A stretch of DNA of 64,000 nt from Conexibacter sp. CPCC 205762 (GCF_030646155.1 NZ_JAUTDN010000011.1:59968-123967), one strand, 5' to 3'; numbered from the stretch's first letter, positions 15,074-23,971 are shown. Program-made: numbers and translations. The notes: generated by a model from the letters alone, not told the origin.

Positions 15074-17584
15074 ATGCGATCCAAGTCGAACAAGCCGAAG
15101 CGGCAATGGGGCAGTGACAGACGCAGAGCGCTGCCGGTCGTGGCGCCCGTCGCGTCCGAGAGCACGATGCTGATCGGACAGCTCGCGATCGTCGTGACGG
15201 TGATCGGCTGGGTGCTGTTCATCGTCACCACGCTGACGCGAACCTCGATCACCGGCTCCCCCGACCGCCCGTCGCTGGGGCTGGCGACGATCAGCTACAT
15301 GGCGATCATGACGCTGCTGGCGTGCTCCGCGCTCGCCTACCTGACGACGCGTCTTGGCTACTACTCGCGCACCCGCAGTCACCGCCGCGCGACCCGCACC
15401 GAGCTGGGCCAGACGGCCGAGGGCGGGGCGCCGAAGCTGAACGTGCTGATCCCCTCCTACCAGGAGGACGAGCGCGTCAACCGGATGACGGTCCTGTCGG
15501 CGGCGCTGCAGGAGTACCCCGACCTCGAGGTGACGCTGCTGATCGACGACCCGCCGACGCCGAAGTACCGGCGCGCGGCCGAGATGCTGCAGTCGGCGCA
15601 GGCGCTGCCGGAGCAGATCATGGCGCTGCTGGCGGTCCCGAAGCAGCGCGTCCACGACGCGCTCGACCTGTTCGACACGACGTTCATCGAGGGGCGCGAG
15701 TCGACGCCCGAGGACGTGCTCGAGGTCGCCGTCGAGTACGACGCCGCCTCACAGTGGCTGCGCGACTACGCCGCCGCCTACGAGATCGCCGACCACACCG
15801 ACCAGTTCTTCGTCGACAGGGTGCTGCTGACGCTCGCCGACGACATGAGCGGCTCCGCCGAGGCGCTGCGCGCCGCCGCCGCCGACGGCGAGGCGCTGAC
15901 CGAGCGCCAGCTGCGCTTCATGCTGCGGCGGCTGATGTGGACCTTCGGCGCGCGCATCAACGGCTTCCAGCGCAAGCGCTACGTGTCGCTCTCGCACGAG
16001 CCGAACAAGGCGATGAACCTCAACAGCTACATCGGGCTGATGGGCGGCGAGTACAGAGAGATCGCCGTCCCCGGCGGCGGCATAGCGCTGCTGAAGACCG
16101 ACCACGAGCCCGACATCGCGGTCCGCAACCCCGACTACATCCTCACGCTCGACGCCGACTCGCTGCTGCTGCCCGAGTACTGCCTGCGGATCGTCCACCT
16201 GCTGGAGCGCAGAGAGCACGTCAAGGTCGCCGTCGCGCAGGCGCCCTACACCTCCTTCCCGGGCGCGACGACGCGGCTCGAGCGGATGGCCGGCGCGACC
16301 ACCGACCTGCAGTACATGGTCCACCAGGGGATGACGCACTACGACGCGACCTTCTGGGTCGGCGCCAACGCGATCCTGCGCAAGGCCGCGATCGACGACC
16401 TCGCCGACGTCAGCCACGACGGCGACTGGGCGATCACGCGCTACATCTCCGACCGCACCGTGATCGAGGACACCGAGTCGAGCATCGACCTCGGCGTCCA
16501 CGGCTGGAGACTGCTCAACTACCCCGAGCGGCTCAGCTACTCGGCGACCCCGCCCGACTTCGGCGCGCTCGCGATCCAGCGCCAGCGCTGGGCCAACGGC
16601 GGCCTGCTGATCCTGCCCGCGCTGTGGCGCCAGCTGAAGGCCAGACGCGCGCGCGGCGAGCGCACGCGGCTGGGCGAGCTGTTCCTGCGGATCAACTACA
16701 TGGCGTCGATCGCGTGGTCCTCGACGGCGCTGCTGTTCCTGCTGCTCTACCAGTTCAACGACCGCCTGATCAGCCCGCTCGTGCTGCTGATCTCGATCCC
16801 CTACTTCCTGATGATGGCGATCGACCTGAAGCACTGCGGCTACCGGCGCTCGGACGTCTTCGGGCTGTACGGCTTCAACCTCGTGCTGCTGGGGGTGAAC
16901 CTCGCCGGCGTCGGCGCCTCGCTGCTGCAGCTGCTGGTCGGCGGGCGACCGGCCTTCAAGCGCACGCCGAAGGTCCGCAGCCGCACGACGCCGGGCCTCA
17001 GCTTCATCGTGCTGCCCTACGTCTTCGTCGCCTTCTCGATCTGGACGCTGACGATGGACCTCGGTCGCGACCGCTGGGTCAACGTCGCGCTGGCCGGCCT
17101 CAACGCCGCCACCGCGACGTACGCGATCGTCGCCTACATCGGCGTCGGCCACTCGATCGTCGACGTCTGGACGAACGTCCTCTCGTGGCTCTGCAAGCCG
17201 CAGAAGCAGAGCCGGCGCGCCCGCCGCGCCGCGCGCCGCGCGGCCGCCGCGCCGCAGCCCGCGCACTGGTCGCAGACGCTCGCGTACGCGCCCGCCGACG
17301 GCGTCCGCCGCGGCGAGCGCCGCTCCACCTCGCGCCGCGACGGCAGCCCCGCCGACCGCCGTGACGGACCGGACCGCCGCAGAGGCCCCGGCCGCCGCGA
17401 GACCGACGTCGCGACCTACATGGGCCGCCGCGCGACCGACCGCCCGTCCGGCACCGCCGAGGACGCGATCGCCTCCGGGCCGCACCCGCTGCGCCGCGCA
17501 GGCGACCTGCCGTCCGACGACATCGCCCCGGCCGCCGACGTGCTGCCGGCCCCGACCGATCCTGAGCTGGAGGAGCTCACGTGA
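15074..17584 (+). CDS. processive family 2 glycosyltransferase, cellulose/chitin synthase-like
   Basis: An 836-aa membrane enzyme expected to polymerise and export a beta-linked polysaccharide. Two N-terminal helices (about 32-54 and 72-92) precede a cytoplasmic GT-A domain. The processive motif set is complete: LIDDPP (about 156-161), DAD (360-362), ED (465-466, catalytic base region) and QRQRW (502-506). Several C-terminal helices follow (about 545-700). Between the first Asp and DAD there is an unusually long ~180-residue, mostly helical insertion. The last ~130 residues are a basic, Arg/Asp-rich disordered tail. The stop overlaps the GTG of the GH18 gene, so the two are coupled. The sugar is not readable from sequence; the GH18 partner favours a GlcNAc-containing polymer. 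Confidence 0.87.
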   Translation: MRSKSNKPKRQWGSDRRRALPVVAPVASESTMLIGQLAIVVTVIGWVLFIVTTLTRTSITGSPDRPSLGLATISYMAIMTLLACSALAYLTTRLGYYSRTRSHRRATRTELGQTAEGGAPKLNVLIPSYQEDERVNRMTVLSAALQEYPDLEVTLLIDDPPTPKYRRAAEMLQSAQALPEQIMALLAVPKQRVHDALDLFDTTFIEGRESTPEDVLEVAVEYDAASQWLRDYAAAYEIADHTDQFFVDRVLLTLADDMSGSAEALRAAAADGEALTERQLRFMLRRLMWTFGARINGFQRKRYVSLSHEPNKAMNLNSYIGLMGGEYREIAVPGGGIALLKTDHEPDIAVRNPDYILTLDADSLLLPEYCLRIVHLLERREHVKVAVAQAPYTSFPGATTRLERMAGATTDLQYMVHQGMTHYDATFWVGANAILRKAAIDDLADVSHDGDWAITRYISDRTVIEDTESSIDLGVHGWRLLNYPERLSYSATPPDFGALAIQRQRWANGGLLILPALWRQLKARRARGERTRLGELFLRINYMASIAWSSTALLFLLLYQFNDRLISPLVLLISIPYFLMMAIDLKHCGYRRSDVFGLYGFNLVLLGVNLAGVGASLLQLLVGGRPAFKRTPKVRSRTTPGLSFIVLPYVFVAFSIWTLTMDLGRDRWVNVALAGLNAATATYAIVAYIGVGHSIVDVWTNVLSWLCKPQKQSRRARRAARRAAAAPQPAHWSQTLAYAPADGVRRGERRSTSRRDGSPADRRDGPDRRRGPGRRETDVATYMGRRATDRPSGTAEDAIASGPHPLRRAGDLPSDDIAPAADVLPAPTDPELEELT

Positions 17585-19179
17585 GCGCGATCGACCCCGC
17601 CTCGCTCCCCGACGAGCCGAGACCGAGCATCTCGCCGCTGCGCGTGCTGGTCGCGCTGCTGATCGTCGCGCTCGTCGCCGGCGGTGCCTACGGCATCCGC
17701 GAGGTGACCAGGACCGACCCGGCGATGGCGAAGGTGAAGGGCGGCAGAGGGCCGTGGTTCGCGCCCTACGTCGACGCGACGCTGACGCCGACGATCGCCT
17801 TCCAGGACCCCTCCGCCAACCCTGCCGGCAACGCCGTGCTCGGCTTCGTCGTCGCCGGCAGAGAGGATGACCAGCGCTGCACGCCGACGTGGGGCGCCTA
17901 CCACACGCTCGACGAGGCGGCCGTCGCGCTCGACCTCGACCGCCGCGTCGCGCAGCTGCGCGGCCAGGGCCGTGACGCGATCATCTCCTTCGGCGGCCAG
18001 GCCAACGACGAGCTGGCGGTCGCCTGCTCCTCCGCGGACGAGCTGAAGCAGGCGTACGCGGAGACGATCGAGCGCTACGACGCCGACACGGTCGACTTCG
18101 ACGTCGAGGGCGACGCGCTCAGAGACACGGCCGCGAACACGCGCCGGGCCGAGGCGGTCAAGGCGCTGCAGGACGAGATCCGCGCCAGAGACGGCAGGCT
18201 CGCCGTCTGGCTGACGCTGCCGGTCACCCCCGACGGCCTCCAGGACGACGCGCTCGCGGTCGTGCGCGCGATGCTCGACGCGAGAGTCGACCTCGCCGGC
18301 GTGAACATCATGGCGATGGACTTCGGCGTCGAGTCGGCGGCGAAGGACATGCGCGGCGCGATCCTGTCGGCGACGAAGGCGACGCGCGAGCAGCTCGCGG
18401 CGGTCTTCGCGCAGGCCGGCCTGTCGCTCAACACGCGCAACGTCTGGCGCAAGGTCGGCGTGACGATCATGATCGGCCAGAACGACGTCGCCGGCGAGCG
18501 CGTCTCGGTCGAGGACGCCGAGACGGTCGCGCAGTACGCGCTCGACCACGGCCTCGGGCGCGCCGCGATCTGGTCGCTCAACCGCGACCAGCAGTGCGGC
18601 GCGACCTTCGCCGTGATCGGCCAGCACTCCAACACCTGCTCCGGCGTCAGACAGAAGCCGCTCGCCTTCTCCAGAGCGTTCGCGAAGCTGCGCGGCAGCG
18701 TCGGCGCGGCAGCCTCGTCGGTCACGACCAGAGACCTGCTGCCGGAGGTGAGCAGCGACTCCTCCACGGCCGACGACCCGGCCAGAAGCCCGTACCCGAT
18801 CTGGCAGCCCGAGCAGGCCTACCGCGAGGGCTACAAGGTCGTCTGGCACCGCGCCGTCTACGTCGCCAAGTGGTTCTCGCAGGGCCAGACGCCGGACGCC
18901 CAGAACGTCCCCGCGGGCCAGAACCCGTGGCGGCTGATCGGCCCCGTGCTGAAGACCGACCGCGCGCCGAGAATCCCGACGCTGCCGGCCGGCACCCACC
19001 CGAAGTGGAGCGCCGGCGCCGTCTACACGGCCGGCAACAAGGTCCTCTACAGAGGCCTGCCGTACTCCGCGCAGTGGTACACGCAGGGCGACGTCCCGGG
19101 CGAGCCGGGCCCGAACGGGACCCCCTCCCCCTGGAAGCCGCTCTACCGCATCCCGGGCGAGCCGGCGCCGACCGAGTAG
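17581..19179 (+). CDS. membrane-anchored GH18 (chitinase-like) protein with two CBM5/12-type modules
   Basis: The 532-aa product has one membrane helix (about 20-38) and an external GH18 barrel. SFGGQ (137-141) is the SxGG motif, and Asp169, Asp172, Asp174 and Glu176 form the DxxDxDxE signature with Glu176 as the acid. Two modules follow (about 400-460 and 475-525) with the chitin-binding pattern W-x-Y-G-V-Y-x-W of CBM5/12. Start is GTG at 17581 with GGAGGAG seven nt upstream, overlapping the glycosyltransferase stop (GTGA). Being anchored next to the synthase, it probably trims or proofreads the nascent polymer. Chitinase or beta-N-acetylglucosaminidase specificity is inferred from the family. 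Confidence 0.88.
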   Translation: MSAIDPASLPDEPRPSISPLRVLVALLIVALVAGGAYGIREVTRTDPAMAKVKGGRGPWFAPYVDATLTPTIAFQDPSANPAGNAVLGFVVAGREDDQRCTPTWGAYHTLDEAAVALDLDRRVAQLRGQGRDAIISFGGQANDELAVACSSADELKQAYAETIERYDADTVDFDVEGDALRDTAANTRRAEAVKALQDEIRARDGRLAVWLTLPVTPDGLQDDALAVVRAMLDARVDLAGVNIMAMDFGVESAAKDMRGAILSATKATREQLAAVFAQAGLSLNTRNVWRKVGVTIMIGQNDVAGERVSVEDAETVAQYALDHGLGRAAIWSLNRDQQCGATFAVIGQHSNTCSGVRQKPLAFSRAFAKLRGSVGAAASSVTTRDLLPEVSSDSSTADDPARSPYPIWQPEQAYREGYKVVWHRAVYVAKWFSQGQTPDAQNVPAGQNPWRLIGPVLKTDRAPRIPTLPAGTHPKWSAGAVYTAGNKVLYRGLPYSAQWYTQGDVPGEPGPNGTPSPWKPLYRIPGEPAPTE

Positions 19180-19220
19180 GTCGGCGGCGGCTCGGCGCAG
19201 GGCGGGCGCGGCGGGCGGCG

Positions 19221-19847
19221 TCAGCGCGGCGCGGCCTCGTCGAGGCGATCGTCGCCCCACAGCAGGCGCTCGCCGAGCGCCAGCGTGGGGACGCCGAAGA
19301 CGCCGCGGGCGTGGGCGGCGCCGGTCCAGTCGCGCAGCGCCTGCTTGACGGGCGCGGTCGCGGCGGCGGCGAGCAGCTCGCCGGGATCCTGGCCGGCGTC
19401 GGCTGTCGCGGCGCGCAGGACGTGCTCCTGCGCGAGGTCCTCGCCGGCGACGAACATCCGCCGGAAGCCGGCGCGCAGCACCGCCTCGCCGGCCGCCGGC
19501 GAGCGCAGCCACGCGGCCGTGACGACGCGCATCGGGCGCAGGTAGTCGCCCGGCCACGGCTCCGGCCAGCGCAGCGGCGGCAGCCCGTAGCGCAGCGCCC
19601 GCGCCTCGATCTCGGCCATCCCGGCGTTGCGGCGGGCGGCGTCCCCGAGCGCCCACGAGCTGCGCCCGGTCAGCTTGAAGAGCCCGCCGAGCAGGACCGG
19701 CTGCAGCCGCGGCGCCGCGCCGAGCACGGCGGCGGCGCGCTCAGCGGCGAGGTAGGCGTACGGCGAGCCGACGTCGACGTACAGCACCGCCTCGCCCGCG
19801 GTCGGCGCGAGCGCCGCTTCGCGCGTGGAGTCCTCGTGTTCGGTCAT
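19221..19847 (-). CDS. DsbA-family protein, 2-hydroxychromene-2-carboxylate isomerase-like
   Basis: A 208-aa cytoplasmic thioredoxin-fold protein of the DSBA/HCCA-isomerase (kappa GST-like) group. The N-terminal LYVDVGSPYAYLA has Ser in place of the redox Cys, as in the glutathione-dependent isomerases. The C-terminal GVFGVPTLALGERLLWG carries the cis-Pro loop and the usual end of the family. I used the ATG at 19847, since the longer in-frame start would read through the shared promoter. It is divergent from the XRE-cupin regulator and shares its palindromic promoter region, so it is probably that regulator's target. The substrate is unknown. Confidence 0.82.
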   Translation of the reverse strand: MTEHEDSTREAALAPTAGEAVLYVDVGSPYAYLAAERAAAVLGAAPRLQPVLLGGLFKLTGRSSWALGDAARRNAGMAEIEARALRYGLPPLRWPEPWPGDYLRPMRVVTAAWLRSPAAGEAVLRAGFRRMFVAGEDLAQEHVLRAATADAGQDPGELLAAAATAPVKQALRDWTGAAHARGVFGVPTLALGERLLWGDDRLDEAAPR

Positions 19848-19854
19848 CGTTCGA

Positions 19855-19879
19855 CATACCGTACGATATGTTCGGTATG
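19855..19879. promoter_or_regulatory. palindrome in the shared DsbA-like/XRE promoter
   Basis: CATACCG (19855-19861) and CGGTATG (19873-19879) are perfect inverted arms around an 11-nt AT-rich centre that holds TACGAT. The right arm includes the start codon of the XRE gene. Binding there would block both divergent promoters, so autoregulation by the XRE protein is the simplest reading. Confidence 0.5.
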
Positions 19880-20443
19880 AGTGCATCCGATCGAGCGGCG
19901 ACGCACGCCGCGCTGGCCGCCAACGTGCGCCGGCTGCGGATCGCGGCGCGGCTGTCGCTGTCGCAGCTGGCGGCCGCGACCGGGGTCGGCAAGGCGACGC
20001 TGTCGGGGATCGAGCGCGGCCAGGGCAACGCGACGATCGACACCGTCAGCGCGATCGCCGCGGCGCTGCGCGTCTCCCCCGCCGAGCTGCTCGCCGCGCC
20101 GGCCGTCGCCGCGCCGACGATCGTCCGCGCCAGCTCGCCGCCCACGCCGCGCGGGCCCGGCGGTCCCGCCCGCCGGCTCGACACGCTCGCGACCGAGGCG
20201 ACGACGAGCGTCTGGGAGCTGACGCTCGCGGAACGCGAGCGGCGGGAGCTGGAGCCGGCGGCGGCCGGCAGCCGCGCGCTGCACGTGCTCGCCGGCAGCG
20301 TCGTCGCCGGCCCGGCGGGGCAGATCAGCCAGCTCGACGCCGGCGACTGGCTCTCCTGCCCCGCGACCGTCCCCTTCCAGCTCGAGGCCGAGCGCAGACC
20401 GGCCCGGCTGCTGCTCCTGCTCTCGCACAGCCCGCTGCACTGA
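19877..20443 (+). CDS. XRE-family regulator with C-terminal cupin-like domain
   Basis: A 188-aa DNA-binding protein. The helix-turn-helix (about 15-72) contains LSLSQLAAATGVGKATLSGI and ERGQGNATIDTVSAI. The C-terminal part is a small beta-rich, cupin-like sensor region (around HVLAGSVVAGPAGQ and LDAGDWLSCP). Such XRE-cupin proteins control small metabolic operons in response to a ligand. Starts at 19868 and 19877 are both possible; TACGAT (19862-19867) fits transcription starting at or near the second, which I chose. It is divergent from the HCCA-isomerase-like gene. Confidence 0.87.
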   Translation: MSASDRAATHAALAANVRRLRIAARLSLSQLAAATGVGKATLSGIERGQGNATIDTVSAIAAALRVSPAELLAAPAVAAPTIVRASSPPTPRGPGGPARRLDTLATEATTSVWELTLAERERRELEPAAAGSRALHVLAGSVVAGPAGQISQLDAGDWLSCPATVPFQLEAERRPARLLLLLSHSPLH

Positions 20444-20458
20444 GATACGTTGCGGCGC

Positions 20459-20845
20459 ATGGAGAGTTCGACTGGCACCGTCATCCGCGGGCTGTGCGCG
20501 GCGCTCGCCGCCGCCCTGCCCGCCTTCGCCGCCGCCGACGTCGCGGCCGCCGCCAAGGCCGACCCGGCCAGCTGCAGCGTCCGCGGCCTGTCGCCGAGCA
20601 GACACGAGGACGGCGTCACCTACGCGGTCACGGTCTCGAAGCTGCGCGCCGACGGCGCAAGCTGCCGCGCCGCGCGCTCGCTCGCGCGCAGAGCGGCCGT
20701 CGCGCTGCTGGACCGCAACCGCGTCCCGCGCCGGATCGGCGACTACACGCTGCGCTCGCAGGCGCCGTGCGCCGGCTGCACGCCGCAGCGGACCGTCACC
20801 GCCACCGCGCCCGGCCGCCGCGTCACGTTCGTGCTGTTCGGCTGA
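20459..20845 (+). CDS. small secreted protein, unknown function
   Basis: A 128-aa protein with a Sec signal peptide (about 1-32, Ala-rich) and a short mature domain with four cysteines (CSV, SCRAAR, and CAGC near the end), likely disulfide-bonded. It contains a TYAVTVSKLRADGASCR-like segment seen in small secreted actinobacterial proteins, but I do not recognise a named family. TACGTT (20446-20451) ends 7 nt before the ATG at 20459, which decides this start over an upstream TTG. It follows the XRE gene in the same direction but has its own promoter. Confidence 0.7.
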   Translation: MESSTGTVIRGLCAALAAALPAFAAADVAAAAKADPASCSVRGLSPSRHEDGVTYAVTVSKLRADGASCRAARSLARRAAVALLDRNRVPRRIGDYTLRSQAPCAGCTPQRTVTATAPGRRVTFVLFG

Positions 20846-20890
20846 CGCCGCCGCGGTTGACGGCGCGCGACCGCTCGATACGGTGTCGCC

Positions 20891-21298
20891 ATGACTGAGC
20901 ACGCGGGCGCGAACGGCGACGAGCGGGTGTGGGAGTCGGCGGCGGTCGCCGACTCGTCTGGGATCGTCGGCTCGGCCGGCGTGACGAACGCGATCGGCGT
21001 CGTCGGCTCGGCCGGCGTCGCGGGCGCGGCCGGCGTCGTCGGCTCCGCGGGCGTCGCCGGCGCCTCGGGCGTCCTCAGCAGCGCCGCCGTCGGCGGCTCC
21101 TCGGTCGTCGTCGGCAGCCTCGGCGTGGCGCTCAGCATCGGCGTCGTCGGCTCGCTCGGCGTCGTCGCCGGGATCGGCAACGTCGGCTGCGTGGGCTGCG
21201 TCGGCTGCATCGGCTGCGTCAACTGCACGGGCTGCGTCGGCTGTGTCGGCTGCGTGGGCCTGACGGGCGCCGTCGGCCAGGTCGGCGCCCGCGCCTGA
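20891..21298 (+). CDS. Gly/Val/Ser/Cys tripeptide-repeat protein
   Basis: After ~25 ordinary residues, the 135-aa product becomes a continuous three-residue repeat. Residues about 25-95 are GVV/GSA/GVA-type units. Residues about 98-122 switch to GCV/GCI/NCT units, placing a cysteine every third residue nine times in a row, and it ends with a short GLTGAVG cap. Such a period suggests a narrow beta-solenoid with a ladder of cysteines on one face. There is no signal peptide or membrane helix. TACGGT (20879-20884) ends 6 nt before the ATG, supporting a real leaderless gene. Similar cysteine-ladder proteins occur in actinobacteria but I know of no function; metal binding or redox buffering would be guesses. 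Confidence 0.7.
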   Translation: MTEHAGANGDERVWESAAVADSSGIVGSAGVTNAIGVVGSAGVAGAAGVVGSAGVAGASGVLSSAAVGGSSVVVGSLGVALSIGVVGSLGVVAGIGNVGCVGCVGCIGCVNCTGCVGCVGCVGLTGAVGQVGARA

Positions 21299-21358
21299 CG
21301 CCGGCACGCAGCGCGGCGCCGCCCGCCCGCCGCGCCTGGCCCCGCCGCCCGACGCCGC

Positions 21359-23152
21359 TCAGCGCCGCTTCTTCGCCGGCGCTCTTCTGCCGGCTCTCTT
21401 CGCTCTGAACGTCACCTTGACGGCCTTGATGCGCTTGCCGACGCCGTCGGCGCCTCTCTGCGTCGCCGTCAAGTAGAGCGTCAGCTTGCCCGATCTCTTC
21501 AGCAGCCTTCTGCCGGCTGCGTTGAGCGTGACTCTGACCTTCGCTCTCTGCCCGCCCTTCAGCGTCACGAACTTCTGCCCGAGGATCAGCGCGCGCGTTC
21601 TTCTTCTGGCGGCTCTCTTCGTCGGCTTCTTCTTCGCGGCGGCTGAGGCGCTCGCGAGCGCGCGGGTTCCGCGGTCGCGGTCGTCGGTTCTCGTGTTCGG
21701 GAAGCCGGTCACGTACTCGTGCGCCGAGATGATGTAGACGAGCGAGCACTTGTCCTCGGGCGGGCCGACGCAGATCTGGTCGATCGTCGCCGTGTCGCCG
21801 CTGACGGTCGGTCTGCCGGGCGGCGTGGCGGTCGCGCGGACCGTTCTCGGCGGCGGGACCGGCGTCGCCGGCGTTCCGCCGGGAGGCGTCACGCCGCCGC
21901 CCGGATCTCTGTTGCCCGGGTCCGGAGTGCCGCCGCCGACGACGCCCGCAAGCCGGCCGAAGCTGCTCGCCGTCGTGCTGGAGATGGCGCTGACCGAGAA
22001 CCAGATGTTGCCGCGACGGTCGTCGGTGACCGCCAGCGGCTGACGCTCGAAGCCGAGTCTCCAGACGTTGAAGCCGGCGTCCGCGTCCTCTCTCGTCTGC
22101 GGCGTGATCTTGACGATCGCGTTCGCCGCCGCGCTCGAGTAGCCGCCGTAGATCGCGGCCCAGATCGTCCCGTCGGAGGCGGTCGTGACCGCGAACGGGC
22201 GGCCCGCGGCGAGCGCCGGGTCGATGTCCGCGAGCCGGTACGCCTTGAAGCTGGAACGGTCCGGCGAGAGGCGGCCGATCTCTCTTCTCAGCTCGTTCGT
22301 GAACCAGAGCGCGTTGTCCGCACCGACCGCGACGTCGGTGACGCCGGTGCCCGTATAGGAGCCCGAGCAGGGCGCGCCGACGCCGCACGGCAGCGAGATC
22401 TCGTCGTACACGGTCGCGCTTCTCGGCGTCGCCAGCCGCCAGCCGGGGTTGCCGGGGTCGGACTCCGCGAACCACGGCTTTCCGTCCGGCCCGACCGCGA
22501 TCCCGGCCGGCTGGGCGTCGTAACGGAGGCTGTCGATCGATCTCGACGTGCCCTGCACGGCGATGTTCGCGTACTCGAACGGAACCCCGGCGGCGTTGCT
22601 CATCGAACCGATCCGCGCACCCGGGAACGGGTCGACGTTGGTCGTGCTGCGCTCGGTGAACCAGACCGTGCCGCTGCCTCTCGGGTCGGCGGCGAGGTCC
22701 GCGACGTCAGGCGAGAAGGCGCTTCTGGCCACGTTGTTCAGCTGTGTCCGCAGCAGCACCGCCTCGAAGCCGGTGCTGGTGCCGGGCACGGTCGCCGCCG
22801 GGTTGGCGGTGCCGACGATGCCATCGGCCTGCGAGAACCAGATCTTTCTTCTCGACGGCTCGAAGGTGAGGCTGCGGACGAGGTTCGCGCAGCAGCCGAC
22901 GTCGGGCAGCTTCGGCGTCGGGTACAGCTCGACCGCGCCCGTCGCGACGCGCAGCCGCGCCAGCTCCGGCGCGTCCGATCTGCTGCCGCTGCCGAGCCAG
23001 ACGTCGCCGTCGGCGTCTGCCGCGATCCCGCCCGCCGCCGGGTGGCCGACGGGCAGGTCGAAGTACTGGGGCGCGACGTCGGCGCGCGCGGCGGCGGCGC
23101 TCAGCGCGAGCACGACCAGCAGCAGAGTGGCGGAGAGCGAGATTCGGGGCAC
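21359..23152 (-). CDS. secreted beta-propeller protein, streptogramin lyase (Vgb)-like fold
   Basis: A 597-aa exported protein. A signal peptide (about 1-25) is followed by a six- to seven-bladed propeller (about 30-400) built of repeats such as DGDVWLGS, RKIWFSQADG, GTVWFTER, GKPWFAES, NALWFTNE and GTIWAAIYGG, the pattern of Vgb/NHL-like propellers. A Pro/Gly-rich linker, a short domain with two cysteines, a basic linker and a C-terminal beta-sandwich module (about 520-597) complete it. Start is GTG at 23152, preceded closely by TAGATC. The catalytic His/Glu set of true Vgb lyases is not evident, so a binding or structural role is more likely. Confidence 0.78.
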   Translation of the reverse strand: MPRISLSATLLLVVLALSAAAARADVAPQYFDLPVGHPAAGGIAADADGDVWLGSGSRSDAPELARLRVATGAVELYPTPKLPDVGCCANLVRSLTFEPSRRKIWFSQADGIVGTANPAATVPGTSTGFEAVLLRTQLNNVARSAFSPDVADLAADPRGSGTVWFTERSTTNVDPFPGARIGSMSNAAGVPFEYANIAVQGTSRSIDSLRYDAQPAGIAVGPDGKPWFAESDPGNPGWRLATPRSATVYDEISLPCGVGAPCSGSYTGTGVTDVAVGADNALWFTNELRREIGRLSPDRSSFKAYRLADIDPALAAGRPFAVTTASDGTIWAAIYGGYSSAAANAIVKITPQTREDADAGFNVWRLGFERQPLAVTDDRRGNIWFSVSAISSTTASSFGRLAGVVGGGTPDPGNRDPGGGVTPPGGTPATPVPPPRTVRATATPPGRPTVSGDTATIDQICVGPPEDKCSLVYIISAHEYVTGFPNTRTDDRDRGTRALASASAAAKKKPTKRAARRRTRALILGQKFVTLKGGQRAKVRVTLNAAGRRLLKRSGKLTLYLTATQRGADGVGKRIKAVKVTFRAKRAGRRAPAKKRR

Positions 23153-23303
23153 CGCGCAGATCTACCACGCGGACACGCCCGTTTCGGCCGCCGTACCCAC
23201 TATTGACCGCCCTGTCTGCGGACCGTCACGGTCTTCGTTCTGACGACCGATCTGGTCGAACCGCTGCCGGTGCCGCGACCGAGCCGCTCGGGCGCCCCGG
23301 CAG

Positions 23304-23912
23304 TCAGGGGGCGTGCGGCGGCACGAGCATCGCCGCCAGCTCGCGCGCGAAGGCACTCCGCTCGCGGCCGGCGAGCAGCGTCTCGTCGGCGCTGACGAGC
23401 TGGGCGAGGCCGACGTAGGCGGCGTAGACGGCGAGCGCGCGGCGGCGAGCGGCGGCGGGCGCGAGGCCGGTGTCGCGGAAAGCGCGCGCGAGGAAGTCGA
23501 CGCGGCGGCCGCGCGAGCGGTTGAGGATCTCGGCGGCGAGCGGCTCGCGCGTCTGCGCCGCGAGCAGGCGGATGAACAGCGACGGCGGCTTCGAGGTGGC
23601 GGCGTCGAGCAGCAGCCGCAGCCGCTCGCGCGGATCCGCGACGGCTGCGAGCGCGTCGAGCACGGCGTCGGAGTGGTCGCGCTCCCAGCGTTCGAGCACG
23701 GCGCGGAGCAGCTCGTCGCGGCTGGCGAAGTGCCAGTAGAAGCTGCCGCGCGTGACGCCGAGCCGCTTCGCCAGCGCGGAGGCGCTGACCGCGTCGGTGC
23801 CGCCTTCTTCGAGCGCGTCGAGCCCGGCGGCGATCCAGGCCTCGCGGTCGAGCCGCTCGTCACCCGCGCGGGCCGCGTCGCCGCCGTCGCTCGCCTTCGC
23901 CGCCTTCGCCAT
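23304..23912 (-). CDS. TetR family transcriptional regulator
   Basis: A 202-aa TetR repressor with an N-terminal HTH (about 22-70, with VTRGSFYWHFASRDELL) and a helical C-terminal domain. It starts 54 bp from the divergent MBL hydrolase gene, and the space between holds two 20-bp direct repeats, each with the palindromic core TACANNNNTGTA. TACGGT on the minus strand (23923-23928) lies inside the first repeat, so the protein very probably represses itself and the hydrolase gene. The inducer is unknown; the product or substrate of the hydrolase is a reasonable guess. Confidence 0.88.
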   Translation of the reverse strand: MAKAAKASDGGDAARAGDERLDREAWIAAGLDALEEGGTDAVSASALAKRLGVTRGSFYWHFASRDELLRAVLERWERDHSDAVLDALAAVADPRERLRLLLDAATSKPPSLFIRLLAAQTREPLAAEILNRSRGRRVDFLARAFRDTGLAPAAARRRALAVYAAYVGLAQLVSADETLLAGRERSAFARELAAMLVPPHAP

Positions 23913-23923
23913 CGCGCGCCAAA

Positions 23924-23971
23924 CCGTACACCCCTGTTTGGAGCCGTGCTACCGTACACCCCTGTATGGAG
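23924..23971. promoter_or_regulatory. twin TetR-type operators
   Basis: CCGTACACCCCTGTTTGGAG (23924-23943) is repeated 28 bp later as CCGTACACCCCTGTATGGAG (23952-23971), with one mismatch. Each carries a TACA-CCCC-TGT(A/T) core, perfectly palindromic in the second copy. The first covers the -10 of the tetR gene and the second covers the -10 (TACCGT) and start codon of the hydrolase gene. Confidence 0.7.
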
